Notes under the pieces: generated by a model
The model's database searches: none
The model's input: only the letters and a program-made list of their open reading frames with translations
Told to the model about the DNA's origin: nothing
In this document: in pieces, positions 18,762 through 27,589 of the stretch
Layout: every line of letters begins with the position of its first letter
Position numbering within the stretch: the first letter of the stretch is position 1
Position numbers and translations under genes: made by a program
DNA from: Hyphomicrobiales bacterium
GTDB lineage: Bacteria; Pseudomonadota; Alphaproteobacteria; Rhizobiales; Aestuariivirgaceae
DNA: 64,000 nt
NCBI GenBank assembly: GCA_025359265.1
Contig: JANYHB010000023.1
Span: 62,001-126,000, forward strand
Reading direction: 5' to 3'

Positions 18762-18771
18762 TGTGTACACA
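18762..18771. promoter_or_regulatory. Perfect 10-base palindrome TGTGTACACA in a 240-base gap
   Basis: The palindrome lies 9 bases upstream of the small helical gene and 220 bases before topA. A related half-site (TGTGTA) follows at 18792-18797. It could be an operator for the small gene, but no regulator is implied by the neighbours. The rest of 18754-18993 is A/T-rich and holds no gene that I can support. Confidence 0.35.
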
Positions 18772-18993
18772 GATTTAAATGTACCTAAGATTGTGTATGG
18801 TTGAATTTGAAAGTATTTTTGATTGGCGCAAAATTCCAGGAAATGCGGCTTGAAATAAGAAAAACTCAATTAAGCTGTTGAATTTAATTGTTCTTTTGAT
18901 ACGTCTTGGGTTGCAACCGTCGGTCGGCTGGGCTCACAACTTGCTATCCTGCCCTCTGCACACTAAGTGAAGCCCTAAAGTTTGGATGAGTTA

Positions 18994-21621
18994 ATGACAG
19001 TCGTCGTCGTCGAATCGCCCTCCAAGGCGAAAACAATCAACAAATATCTCGGCAAGGATTTCACTGTCTTGGCGTCTTTTGGCCATGTTCGCGATTTGCC
19101 GGCCAAGGATGGATCGGTTAAGCCCGATGAAGATTTTGCCATGGCGTGGGAAGTGGACAGCAAATCCGCCAAGCGCCTTTCTGATATCGCTACGGCGCTG
19201 AAAGGCTCTGACCGTCTGGTTTTAGCAACCGACCCTGACCGCGAAGGGGAAGCCATTTCCTGGCATGTATTTGAAGTGCTGAAAAGGAAGGGTGCGCTGA
19301 AGGGCAAGACGGTTGAGCGTGTGGCCTTCAATGCCATCACCAAGTCGTCGATACTTGACGCCATGTCGCATCCGCGGGAAATTGATGCCGCGCTCGTGGA
19401 CGCCTATTTGGCGCGGCGTGCGCTGGACTATCTGGTTGGCTTTACGCTTTCTCCGGTTTTGTGGCGTAAACTCCCTGGCTCGCGTTCCGCAGGTCGCGTG
19501 CAATCTGTTGCCTTGCGCATTATCTGTGACCGTGAGCTGGAAATTGAAGCTTTCAAATCTCAAGAATATTGGACGATTGACGCAACGTTCAGCACCGCTG
19601 GGGGTGCTGAGTTCACGGCAGGACTGACCAGTGTCGATGGCAAGCGTCTAGACAAACTTGGGATTGGCAACCAAGCGGCGGCCCAAGCCATAGCGGCAGC
19701 CCTCAAGGGCCAATCCTTTACTGTCGAAAGTCTCGAAAGCAAACCCGGCAAGCGCCACCCTTTTCCACCTTTCCGCACATCAACTTTGCAGCAAGAAGCT
19801 TCACGCAAGTTGGGTTTTTCATCAGCGCGCACCATGCAGATTGCGCAACGCCTTTATGAGGGTGTGGATCTTGATGGCGAGACGGTTGGTCTGATCACGT
19901 ATATGCGAACCGATGGTGTGGACATGGCACCGGAAGCCATTGCTGCGGCTCGCAATGCAATTCTCAAGAATTTCGGAGAGCCTTATGTGCCTTCGGTGCC
20001 GCGCAAATATACTGCAAAGGCCAAGAATGCCCAAGAGGCGCATGAAGCCATTCGACCAACTGAATTGATGCGCCACCCAGATCAGGTGCGCGGCGTTTTG
20101 GAAGCTGACCAATTGGCCCTTTATGATTTAATTTGGAAGCGCACCGTCGCCAGCCAAATGGAAAGTGCTGAGTTGGAACGTACCGCGGCAGACATTGGCG
20201 CGCGCGGAACGGATGGGAAGCAATATGCATTTCGGGCAACAGGCTCCGTCGTAAAGTTTGACGGGTTCCTGCGCGCTTACAACGAAGATCTGGACGATGA
20301 AGAGGATGAAGACGCCAAGCGCTTGCCCGCCATGGCACGCGGCGATGCCACTGGTGTGAAGGCCATGGCGCCCACGCAACACTTCACCGAACCGCCGCCG
20401 CGCTATTCAGAATCCTCTTTGATCAAGAAATTGGAAGAGCTGGGTATAGGGCGCCCTTCAACCTATGTTTCCATTTTGAAAACGCTGACCGATCGCGGTT
20501 ATATGCGTATCGAAAAAAAGCGCCTGATCCCTGATGATAAGGGCCGCGTTGTTACGGCCTTTTTGGAAAGTTTCTTCAAGCGCTATGTGGAATATGATTT
20601 TACTGCCAATCTGGAAGAGCAGCTGGATCAAATTTCCAATGGTGACTTGCCTTATAAGGAAGTGCTGCGCCAATTTTGGAAGGATTTTACCGCCGCCCTT
20701 GGTGAAGTGAAGGATTTGCGCATCACACAAGTGATTGACGCGCTGAATGATCTGCTCGCTCCACATATTTTTCCGGCCAAACCCGACGGTAGTGATCCGC
20801 GTGCGTGCCCTTCCTGCGCAGATGGCAGACAGTCCCTGAAACTGGGCCGCTTTGGCAGCTTCATTGGTTGCACCAATTATCCGGCCTGCAATTACACGCG
20901 CCAACTTTCGATGAATGGAGATGCCGCTGATGCCGTTCCGGCTGATGGCATTGTATTGGGCAAAGATCCGGAGACAGGATTCAACATCACACGCCGCATG
21001 GGTCGTTTTGGGCCATATTTGCAGCTGGGTGAAACCGTAGAAGATGAAAAGCCAACGCGCGCCTCCATCCCACGTGGAACCAATCCGGCTGAGGTGACAC
21101 TGGCACAGGCGTTGCAGCTGCTTTCGCTGCCGCGTGAAGTGGGCTTGCATCCTGAGACAAATACATCAATCAGGGCAAATTTTGGCCGCTTTGGACCCTT
21201 CATCGTGCATGATGGCACTTACGTAAATTTAAAAGATCGCGAAGAGGTTTTCACCATTGGTCTAAACCGTGCCGTAGACCTGTTGGCCGAAAAGCGCGCG
21301 AAAGGACCGTCCAACCGGGCGCGTCCGGGCGCGTTGAAAGTTTTGGGTGACCACCCGGATGGTGGGAAGATTGAGTTATTCTCGGGCAAATATGGTGCCT
21401 ATGCCAAGTATGGAAAAATCAATGCCACCCTGCCCAAGGATAAAACGGTTGAAGCCTTAACGTTGGAGGAAGGCATTGCCTTGGTGAACGAGCGGGCTGA
21501 GACCACGGGCAAGAAATCCGGAATCAAAAAAGTTGCAACGAAAGCTGCACGTAAAAAACCTGCAAAAAAGGTGGCAAAGAAAGCTGTCAAAAAAATAGCC
21601 GTAAAAGCCAGTGCCGCGTAA
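18994..21621 (+). CDS. topA: DNA topoisomerase I
   Basis: The 875-residue enzyme relaxes negative supercoils. The start is the ATG at 18994, which gives MTVVVVESPSKAKTINKYLG, the TOPRIM domain. The acidic DPDREGEAISWH motif follows near 75. The catalytic Tyr is about residue 303 in GLITYMRTDG. The C-terminal part has one recognisable zinc-ribbon-like module (CPSCADGRQSLKLGRFGSFIGCTNYPACNY) and two related modules with RRMGRFGPYLQLG and FGRFGPFIVHDG, and ends in a lysine/alanine-rich tail of about 45 residues likely to contact DNA. It is the first gene of a topA-rnr-DUF983-rpmG run; its stop overlaps the rnr start by 11 bases. Confidence 0.97.
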   Translation: MTVVVVESPSKAKTINKYLGKDFTVLASFGHVRDLPAKDGSVKPDEDFAMAWEVDSKSAKRLSDIATALKGSDRLVLATDPDREGEAISWHVFEVLKRKGALKGKTVERVAFNAITKSSILDAMSHPREIDAALVDAYLARRALDYLVGFTLSPVLWRKLPGSRSAGRVQSVALRIICDRELEIEAFKSQEYWTIDATFSTAGGAEFTAGLTSVDGKRLDKLGIGNQAAAQAIAAALKGQSFTVESLESKPGKRHPFPPFRTSTLQQEASRKLGFSSARTMQIAQRLYEGVDLDGETVGLITYMRTDGVDMAPEAIAAARNAILKNFGEPYVPSVPRKYTAKAKNAQEAHEAIRPTELMRHPDQVRGVLEADQLALYDLIWKRTVASQMESAELERTAADIGARGTDGKQYAFRATGSVVKFDGFLRAYNEDLDDEEDEDAKRLPAMARGDATGVKAMAPTQHFTEPPPRYSESSLIKKLEELGIGRPSTYVSILKTLTDRGYMRIEKKRLIPDDKGRVVTAFLESFFKRYVEYDFTANLEEQLDQISNGDLPYKEVLRQFWKDFTAALGEVKDLRITQVIDALNDLLAPHIFPAKPDGSDPRACPSCADGRQSLKLGRFGSFIGCTNYPACNYTRQLSMNGDAADAVPADGIVLGKDPETGFNITRRMGRFGPYLQLGETVEDEKPTRASIPRGTNPAEVTLAQALQLLSLPREVGLHPETNTSIRANFGRFGPFIVHDGTYVNLKDREEVFTIGLNRAVDLLAEKRAKGPSNRARPGALKVLGDHPDGGKIELFSGKYGAYAKYGKINATLPKDKTVEALTLEEGIALVNERAETTGKKSGIKKVATKAARKKPAKKVAKKAVKKIAVKASAA

Positions 21622-23836
21622 GCCGATTCCTGCATTCAAGCCACGCAAGGGAAATTTTCCTTCGCCCGAAGAGGTTTTGAGCTTCATCGCGCTGTCCCCG
21701 GGTGTGGTGAGCAAGCGTGAAATTGCGAAAGCCTTTGGTTTGCAAGGTGAGGCAAAGATTGCTCTCAAGAAATTGTTGAAGGATATGGCCGGCGCCGGGC
21801 AAGTGGCTTCCAAACGCAAGCGCTTGGTGCCGAAGAACTCTCTGCCTTCCACTGGCGTGATTGAGGTTACGGGCGAAGATAAAGACGGGGAGCTTATCGG
21901 CAATTTTATTAATGACGGTGGCGTGCCCTGGCCAGTGCCGTTGTTGGTGGTTTCGTCGGAAGGCAAAGCGCCAAAGCGTGGTGACCGTGTGGTGGCCAAG
22001 ATTGAAGCCCTGCCGCACCATCCCGTCTATCGGCATAGAGCCAAAGTGATGCGCGTGCTGCCCGCCTCAACGCGTGGCCGTCTGTTAGGGGTGTTCAAGC
22101 TTATTAAAGGCAAGGGTGCGAGGATTATTCCCGTCGAGAAAAAAGCGCGATTGGAATATCAGGTTTTGGCTGCCGATGAAGGTGGTGCAACCAGTGGCGA
22201 ACTGGTCGCATTTGAAATTATCCGAGAGCATGGGTTTGGCTTGCCGGCTGCCAAGGTGCGCGAATTGTTGGGTGATTTGAATGATCCGCGCAACATTTCA
22301 TTGATCGCAATTAATCAACACGGGATTGCGAACCGCTTTCCCGAAAAGGTTTTGGCTGAGACCAAAGAGCTTGAGCCATTTGATGAACGAGGGCGCGAGG
22401 ATTTCACGTCGGTACCTTTGATCACCATAGATCCTGCGGATGCACGCGATCATGATGACGCCGTGTTTGCTGAACCGGACGACGCGGCTGACAATCCTGG
22501 GGGCCACAAAGTTATTGTGGCGATTGCAGACGTGTCAGCCTATGTGCGGCCCGCTTCGGCGCTAGACCGGGAAGCGCGGTTCCGCGGCAACTCGGTTTAC
22601 TTCCCCGATCTGGTTGTTCCCATGTTGCCTGAGCGGATTTCGAATGATCTGTGTTCGTTGCGTGAAGAAGAGAAACGCCCGGCGCTGGTTTGCGTGATGC
22701 GGTTTGATCGACACGGTCATAAACTTTCGCAACGCTTTGCGCGAGGCATCATGCGTTCGCATGCCAAGCTTTCATATGAAGATGCACAAGCGGCGATTGA
22801 CGGTCGGCAGGAGCTTAAGACGGATCGTTTGCTTGAAAAAGTGCTGAAGCCGTTGTGGGCGGCTTATCGCACTCTCAAAAAGGCGCAAGACCAGCGCTCA
22901 CCACTGGCGTTGGATTTGCCAGAACGCAAAATCATTCTTGATGAGAAGGGCAGTGTCGCAAAGGTGGTTGTGCCCCCGCGCCTTGATGCGCATAGACTGA
23001 TTGAAGAGCTCATGATCCAAGCCAACGTGGCGGCGGCCGAAGAATTGGAAAAACGCAAGTCGCCCCTGCTCTACCGTGTGCATGAGCAGCCCTCACCAGA
23101 GAAGCTTAAGGCGCTGGCCAGTTTCTTGAAAACCATCAGCCACGAATGGACGGTGGGCCAAGCGGTTAAGCCGGTGCAGTTCAATAAGTTGCTGCAGGCC
23201 GTGAAGGGCAAGGATTTTGAGCAGTTGGTGCATTCCATTGTGCTTCGCACCCAAGCCCAAGCCGCTTATTCACCCGACAACCTGGGCCATTTTGGTTTGT
23301 CATTGCAGCGCTATGCGCATTTCACGTCTCCCATCCGCCGTTATGCCGATTTAGTTGTGCACCGCGCTTTGATCTCGGCTTTGAAACTGGGATCAGACGG
23401 ACTGTCACCTGAGGATGTGGCGCAACTTGATGAGACGGCTGAAATGATAGGTCTGGCCGAACGCCGCGCCATGTTAGCCGAACGTGAGACGACAGATCGG
23501 TTGATTGCCTCATTTCTTGAGCCGCAAACCGGTGCAATATTTAAGGGTAAAATATCCGGCGTAGTGGGTGCAGGATTGTTTGTGGTTTTGGATGATACTG
23601 GCGCTGATGGCTTTGTGCCCGTTTCGAGCTTGGGCCGCGATTATTTTGTTTTCAATGAGGTGAGCCATAGCCTGCGCGGTGAACGCACTGCCGAGACCTT
23701 TCAACTGGGTGACCGAGTAGACGTGAAACTTTTGGAAGTGGCTCCGATCCGCGGGGGTTTGCGTTTCGAAATGGTTTCAGAAGGCCGACAGAGCGCTGTG
23801 GCGACGCGGGCCAAGCGTAAAGGCAGGAGAAGATGA
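21611..23836 (+). CDS. rnr: Ribonuclease R
   Basis: The 741-residue 3'-5' exoribonuclease degrades structured RNA and matures or clears rRNA and mRNA fragments. It starts with GTG inside the end of topA, at 21611 (VPRKPIPAFKPRKGNF). N-terminal winged-helix and cold-shock parts are followed by the RNB domain with DPADARDHDDAVF (the four-Asp metal site, about 274-283), SPIRRYADLVVHR near the RNB end, and a C-terminal S1 domain (IFKGKISGVVGAGLFVVL), ending in a basic tail. The overlap with topA and an ATGA overlap with the next gene suggest coupled translation. Confidence 0.96.
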   Translation: MPRKPIPAFKPRKGNFPSPEEVLSFIALSPGVVSKREIAKAFGLQGEAKIALKKLLKDMAGAGQVASKRKRLVPKNSLPSTGVIEVTGEDKDGELIGNFINDGGVPWPVPLLVVSSEGKAPKRGDRVVAKIEALPHHPVYRHRAKVMRVLPASTRGRLLGVFKLIKGKGARIIPVEKKARLEYQVLAADEGGATSGELVAFEIIREHGFGLPAAKVRELLGDLNDPRNISLIAINQHGIANRFPEKVLAETKELEPFDERGREDFTSVPLITIDPADARDHDDAVFAEPDDAADNPGGHKVIVAIADVSAYVRPASALDREARFRGNSVYFPDLVVPMLPERISNDLCSLREEEKRPALVCVMRFDRHGHKLSQRFARGIMRSHAKLSYEDAQAAIDGRQELKTDRLLEKVLKPLWAAYRTLKKAQDQRSPLALDLPERKIILDEKGSVAKVVVPPRLDAHRLIEELMIQANVAAAEELEKRKSPLLYRVHEQPSPEKLKALASFLKTISHEWTVGQAVKPVQFNKLLQAVKGKDFEQLVHSIVLRTQAQAAYSPDNLGHFGLSLQRYAHFTSPIRRYADLVVHRALISALKLGSDGLSPEDVAQLDETAEMIGLAERRAMLAERETTDRLIASFLEPQTGAIFKGKISGVVGAGLFVVLDDTGADGFVPVSSLGRDYFVFNEVSHSLRGERTAETFQLGDRVDVKLLEVAPIRGGLRFEMVSEGRQSAVATRAKRKGRRR

Positions 23837-24216
23837 AGCGGTCAATTTGGCGCTCAATGTGGCGCGGCTTTAATCTGCGCTGCCCTCATTGTGGCCATCA
23901 ACGGTTATTCTCTGGCTATTTAAGGGTGAGCCCCGCCTGCCGCAATTGCGGTGAGGATTTCTCGCATCATCAGGCTGATGATGCGCCGCCCTATTTTACC
24001 ATCATCATTGTGGCGCACATTGTGGTGCCCGTGATGGTGGTTGTGGAAAAGGTATGGTCGCCACCCATCGGTATCCAGTTGGCCCTCTGGCTGCCATTGA
24101 TTGCTGGTCTGTGCCTGTGGCTGTTGCCCAAGGTTAAAGGGGCTATTGTGGGACTGCAATGGGCCTTGCGACTTCATGGATTTGGAGAGACGAAGGTTTC
24201 ATCCTCGGAACCTTGA
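23833..24216 (+). CDS. DUF983 family membrane protein
   Basis: The 127-residue protein has two CxxC pairs near the N-terminus (LRCPHCGH and PACRNCGED), a zinc-ribbon-like start, then about two membrane helices (FTIIIVAHIVVPVMVVV and IQLALWLPLIAGLCLWLLPKV). DADDAPPYF between the two is the typical DUF983 signature (here QADDAPPYF). The family is widespread in alphaproteobacteria next to rnr and rpmG, and its function is not known. ATGA overlap with rnr, 47 bases before rpmG. Confidence 0.9.
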   Translation: MKRSIWRSMWRGFNLRCPHCGHQRLFSGYLRVSPACRNCGEDFSHHQADDAPPYFTIIIVAHIVVPVMVVVEKVWSPPIGIQLALWLPLIAGLCLWLLPKVKGAIVGLQWALRLHGFGETKVSSSEP

Positions 24217-24263
24217 CTTTGCAGGCGGATTAGGGTCTATCCACGCAAAATCGGAGTTTTGTT

Positions 24264-24431
24264 ATGGCTAAAGGCAATGTGATCAAGATCAAGTTGGCGT
24301 CTTCAGAAGACACTGGCTTTTTTTATGTGACCAAAAAGAATTCACGCACCAAAACCGACAAGTTGGTGTTCCGCAAATATGATCCGGTGGTTCGCAAGCA
24401 CGTTGAATTCAAGGAAACCAAGATCAAGTAA
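24264..24431 (+). CDS. rpmG: 50S ribosomal protein L33
   Basis: The 55-residue protein reads [20 protein letters not shown] at the start and ends [13 protein letters not shown], which matches L33 along its whole length. It has no CxxC pairs, so it is the zinc-independent C-minus form, like the E. coli protein. GGAG lies 7 bases before the ATG. It is part of the large ribosomal subunit. It follows the DUF983 gene by 47 bases and is followed by a rho-independent terminator. Confidence 0.95.
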   Translation: MAKGNVIKIKLASSEDTGFFYVTKKNSRTKTDKLVFRKYDPVVRKHVEFKETKIK

Positions 24432-24455
24432 GCCCGTGATCATCGCAGGCCAAAT

Positions 24456-24484
24456 AAAGGCGCTGAGTTTCTGGCGCTTTTTTT
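24456..24484 (+). terminator. Rho-independent terminator after rpmG
   Basis: An AAAGGCGC arm (24456-24463) pairs with GCGCTTTT (24474-24481), giving 8 pairs including one G-U, with a 10-base loop. The T-run of the second arm continues to 24484. It closes the topA-rnr-DUF983-rpmG transcript. The same hairpin read on the minus strand is followed by a weaker T-rich stretch. Confidence 0.7.
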
Positions 24485-24498
24485 GTTGAAGTTGGAAA

Positions 24499-24746
24499 TA
24501 AGCGCCGACCCGGGATTTTGTAGAACGAGGAGGCCACTCGGTTCATTCCCGGATCGGCTTAACCTCGAAATCAGGAGATGCGGCGGACCTGACCTCAAGG
24601 CATTAGAAAGCCAAAGGCGCACAACACGTGCACCAGTTTTGCCTGCCATTGGCTAATTGAACTTTTGGTGGGACGGCGCTCTGGTGCTGAAGCAAAGAAC
24701 CGTCCCGTTTGGAGTTGCTTGAGACCCTGGAGAGGGGGGATCAAGC
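24499..24746. other. Intergenic stretch with several strong hairpins (possible structured RNA)
   Basis: The gap 24485-24873 has no credible coding frame. Hairpin A: the arms 24499-24515 and 24547-24561 form 15 pairs with a 2-base bulge, and inside it 24523-24529 pairs with 24537-24544. Hairpin B: TCAGG 24571-24575 with CCTGA 24588-24592. Hairpin C: GGGACGG 24670-24676 with CCGTCCC 24700-24706, a perfect 7-pair stem. Hairpin D: GCTTGA 24717-24722 with TCAAGC 24741-24746, then tandem G-A mismatches and three C-G pairs. Hairpin A is better on the minus strand (a C-A mismatch becomes G-U), D on the plus strand, so the transcribed strand is unclear. I cannot match it to 6S, SRP, tmRNA or RNase P RNA. 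Confidence 0.35.
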
Positions 24747-24826
24747 GCAAATTCTGTAAGTCACCAATGCCTCAATCGGCGAAAAAAAGCTAGATTTTCC
24801 TATGGTAAATACGGCTAATCGCACAT

Positions 24827-24842
24827 TAACGATGAATCGTTA
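24827..24842. promoter_or_regulatory. Inverted repeat TAACGAT-GA-ATCGTTA
   Basis: Two perfect 7-base arms are separated by two bases, 32 bases after the scpB stop codon. There is no T-run, so it is not a normal terminator. A symmetric A/T-rich site of this length fits a dimeric DNA-binding protein. No promoter can be assigned to it. Confidence 0.35.
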
Positions 24843-24873
24843 GGGTAAACAATTTCGCAACTTCCTGTCTGAT

Positions 24874-25620
24874 TTACTCGGATTGTTCCTCAGGTTCCGG
24901 TAAATGCATTTCAAGAGGCAGTTGCTCGGTTCCATCCAGGGGTTCTTCATCGTCTGCAAGTTCGTCGCTCAGTTTTGGCAAGGGCACATCAAAGCCGGGC
25001 GGCATGTTGGCATCAAGCAAACCCGCGGCTTTCAATTCCTGCAAGCCGGGCAAATCAGTCAGCTCATTCAGGCCGAAGTGCGACAGGAATTCCTCGGTTG
25101 TGCCATAGGTTACAGGTCGACCAGGAGTTTTGCGACGGCCACGCATTTTCACCCAGCCAATCTCCAATAGTTTGTCCAGCGTGCCTTTCGAGATGGCAAC
25201 GCCGCGAATATCTTCAATTTCGGCGCGCGTGACGGGTTGATGATAAGCTGCAATCGCCAGCGTTTCGAGTGCGGCCTTGCTTAAACGTTTTTGCTCGGTT
25301 TTTTCACGGCGCAGTATGCCACCCAAATCTATTGCGGTTCGCAGCGCATATTTTCCAGCCACTTGCACGATGTGGACGCCGCGATTGCGATAGTTGTTGG
25401 TCAAGTCTTCCAACAGCGCAACAACATCGACGCCGGACGGCAAAAATTCGGCAAAAGCTGCGAGCGCAAGTGGTTCTTTGGCCGCAAACAACATGGCTTC
25501 AATGATGCGCAATGATTGTGCGCGGTCCATTGCGGGGTGCATTGCAATCACAGCGTTGTTGCCGCCAAGCGCACCGCTTTCATCTTCGCTGTCTTCAACC
25601 ATGGCTTTCAATCCACTCAT
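24874..25620 (-). CDS. scpB: Segregation and condensation protein B
   Basis: The 248-residue protein is a double winged-helix ScpB: QSLRIIEAMLFAAKEPL near residue 35, the central AALETLAIAAYHQPVTRAEIEDIRGVA, then GTLDKLLEIGWVKMRGRRKTPGRPVTYGTTEEFLSHFGL. With ScpA and SMC it forms the condensin complex that organises and segregates the chromosome. The N-terminal 30 residues and the acidic C-terminal tail (DDEEPLDGTEQ...) are extra. It overlaps the 3' end of scpA by 4 bases (ATGA). Confidence 0.94.
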   Translation of the reverse strand: MSGLKAMVEDSEDESGALGGNNAVIAMHPAMDRAQSLRIIEAMLFAAKEPLALAAFAEFLPSGVDVVALLEDLTNNYRNRGVHIVQVAGKYALRTAIDLGGILRREKTEQKRLSKAALETLAIAAYHQPVTRAEIEDIRGVAISKGTLDKLLEIGWVKMRGRRKTPGRPVTYGTTEEFLSHFGLNELTDLPGLQELKAAGLLDANMPPGFDVPLPKLSDELADDEEPLDGTEQLPLEMHLPEPEEQSE

Positions 25621-26438
25621 TTTTGTTCCCCAGCATTAACGCTTTGACCGGCGCGGCGACGCAGATAGATTGGTTTGAAGGCTTGGTCTTGACGCAGCTC
25701 TATGCGGCCATCACGAGCGAGTTCGAGGCTTGCCGTGAAACTGGAAGCGCGCACTGATTTCCGGGTTTCGTTGGTTGCCAAAAAGCGCCCAAGCCAATGA
25801 TCAAAAGTACCCCAATCATCCATCTGCCCCACCAGTCGCTCAATGGCTTCGCGGGCTTCTTTGATTGACCAAGTGAGCTGCCGCTTGATTGTATAGGTTT
25901 GGCGCACCACTCTGCGTTGGCGTCTTTCGGCATAGGCCTTCAGCAAGTCGAGAAGATTATCCGCATATTCGCGCGTGACTTCCACTGCCAAAGTCTGCGG
26001 TTCTCCGCGCCCGAAAATATCAATGTTGAGCAGCGGCCGCTTCATCAATTTGGCTACACTGTCGCGCATGGATTGTAAGCGCTGAAGGCGGAATGCCAGC
26101 CGCGCGGCCATATCTTGCGGCGTGGAATCTACATTTGCTGAGGGTTGCGGAATCAACAGCCGTGATTTCAGATAAGCCAGCCAGGCGGCCATGACGAGAT
26201 AATCGCCGGCCACGTCAATGCGCAAAATTTTGGCCCGGTCGATGAAGGCAAGATATTGGTCAGCCAACGCCACGATAGAAACTTGCGCCAAATCAATTTT
26301 ATGGGCCCGTGCCAATTCCAACAGCAAATCAAGAGGGCCCTCAAAACCACCCACATCAACGACTAATTCCTCGGCAGCAATGATATTGCGCTCGGGCAGC
26401 GAACTCTGCGTCCAGTGGTCTGAGGTTGTTTGGTTCAC
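25617..26438 (-). CDS. scpA: Segregation and condensation protein A
   Basis: The 273-residue kleisin links the SMC heads. VGGFEGPLDLLLELARAHKIDLAQVSI (about 30-56) is the N-terminal kleisin motif, and AWLAYLKSRLLIP follows near 85. The middle contains VTREYADNLLDLLKAYAERRQRRVVRQTY. The C-terminal part is the winged-helix end, RASSFTASLELARDGRIELRQDQAFKPIYLR. It is followed directly by scpB and is 95 bases downstream of nagZ's stop on the same strand. Confidence 0.94.
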   Translation of the reverse strand: MNQTTSDHWTQSSLPERNIIAAEELVVDVGGFEGPLDLLLELARAHKIDLAQVSIVALADQYLAFIDRAKILRIDVAGDYLVMAAWLAYLKSRLLIPQPSANVDSTPQDMAARLAFRLQRLQSMRDSVAKLMKRPLLNIDIFGRGEPQTLAVEVTREYADNLLDLLKAYAERRQRRVVRQTYTIKRQLTWSIKEAREAIERLVGQMDDWGTFDHWLGRFLATNETRKSVRASSFTASLELARDGRIELRQDQAFKPIYLRRRAGQSVNAGEQK

Positions 26439-26533
26439 CTGTGCTCCTTTCCTGATCTTGGGCCATGCGTTTCGCAGACTATAGCCTGAGATTCGACACC
26501 ATAGGCGCTTTTATCCCCAGAATCAGCTAGATC

Positions 26534-27556
26534 CTAAAATGCGCGATGGCTGGTCATGATAGCCTCGAGATCGCCTAGCGCCTGTTTCTCATCAAAGGGT
26601 TGTGGTTTGCGTTTCAGTTTCAACGCGGCTTTGGCGCGGCGGGCTGTTTTTGTGTTCATCTCAATGGCAGCGGCAGCTATTTCCTGCATCTCATCCATCA
26701 CGCCGTTACAATGCAGAAGTATGTCGCAACCCGCCTCATAGGCATCAGCCGCCTTCTGCGTGAGTGATCCGCTGAGGGCTTTCATCGAAAGGTCATCCGT
26801 CAGAAGCAGCCCGTTAAACCCCATCACACGGCGGATCACATTGCGCACTACTTTGCGAGATAATGTGGCTGGACGATCGGGATCGATGTTTGAGAAAATC
26901 ACATGCGCCGTCATCGCCATAGGGCAACTTGCGAGCGCAGTGAAGGGTACGAAGTCGACACTCTCCAAATCCAGTCTCGATGCCGTTACAACTGGCAGTG
27001 CGAGGTGGCTGTCAACGCCGGCACGGCCGTGGCCGGGGATATGTTTCATCACCGGCAAAATGCCGCCTTCCATCAAGCCGGCCATATGGGCTTGCGCCAG
27101 AATTATTATGCGCTCAGGAAGCATGTCGTAGGCACGGTTGCCGATGACATCATGAGCGCCCCGCTGCGGCACATCTAAAACCGGAAGACAACTTGCAGTA
27201 AAACCTGCGCTGGCCAATTCCTGCGCCATTAACCTGCCGATGCTGCGCGCGGTGCGCAACGCTAAGCCCGGGTTGATGTTGTAGAGTTGCCCCAGGGCTC
27301 GGGCGTCGGGGTATTTCCGCCAATGGGGAGGGCCAAGGCGCTGTACACGCCCGCCTTCTTGATCCACAAAAACGGGTGCGTCAGCGCGGCCCACACTAGC
27401 ACGGAAAGATTTAATGAGTTCAGTGATTTGATCTGCGGTTTCACAATTTCGCTTGAAGAGTATCAAACCCCAAGGATTTACTTTGCCGAAAAATTGCGCT
27501 TCGTTACTTGACAAGCTCAAAGACGCGCAACCCAGAATGAGTGCATTCGATTTCAA
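26534..27556 (-). CDS. nagZ: Beta-N-acetylglucosaminidase NagZ
   Basis: The 340-residue GH3 enzyme removes GlcNAc from anhydro-muropeptides during peptidoglycan recycling. KHIPGHGRAGVDSHLALP (171-188) is the catalytic loop with His176, and the nucleophile lies in LLTDDLSMKAL (251-261). FVDQEGGRVQRL near residue 63 is the other conserved block. It starts with a TTG at 27556, since no in-frame ATG is nearby; GGGGG lies about 10 bases before it. It follows the SPOR-protein gene after 33 bases on the same strand, and both are linked to peptidoglycan. Confidence 0.94.
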   Translation of the reverse strand: MKSNALILGCASLSLSSNEAQFFGKVNPWGLILFKRNCETADQITELIKSFRASVGRADAPVFVDQEGGRVQRLGPPHWRKYPDARALGQLYNINPGLALRTARSIGRLMAQELASAGFTASCLPVLDVPQRGAHDVIGNRAYDMLPERIIILAQAHMAGLMEGGILPVMKHIPGHGRAGVDSHLALPVVTASRLDLESVDFVPFTALASCPMAMTAHVIFSNIDPDRPATLSRKVVRNVIRRVMGFNGLLLTDDLSMKALSGSLTQKAADAYEAGCDILLHCNGVMDEMQEIAAAAIEMNTKTARRAKAALKLKRKPQPFDEKQALGDLEAIMTSHRAF

Positions 27557-27589
27557 TTGATTAAAGCCCCCGCTTACGCTGCGGTTATA

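Noticed and set aside
24440-24649. A 69-codon minus-strand frame in the rpmG-scpB gap
   Set aside because: It spans hairpin A and the rpmG terminator and has a Ser/Arg/Leu-rich composition without a motif or ribosome site, so structure, not coding, explains the region better.
24499-24746. The hairpin region as tmRNA, 6S, SRP or RNase P RNA
   Set aside because: I could not find the tag-reading frame and CCA end of tmRNA, the SRP tetraloop motif, the RNase P conserved core, or the 6S bubble; so it is reported only as unassigned.
24827-24842. CtrA binding site
   Set aside because: The TTAA half-sites are not separated by the 7 bases of the consensus, and no cell-cycle gene follows on the correct strand.
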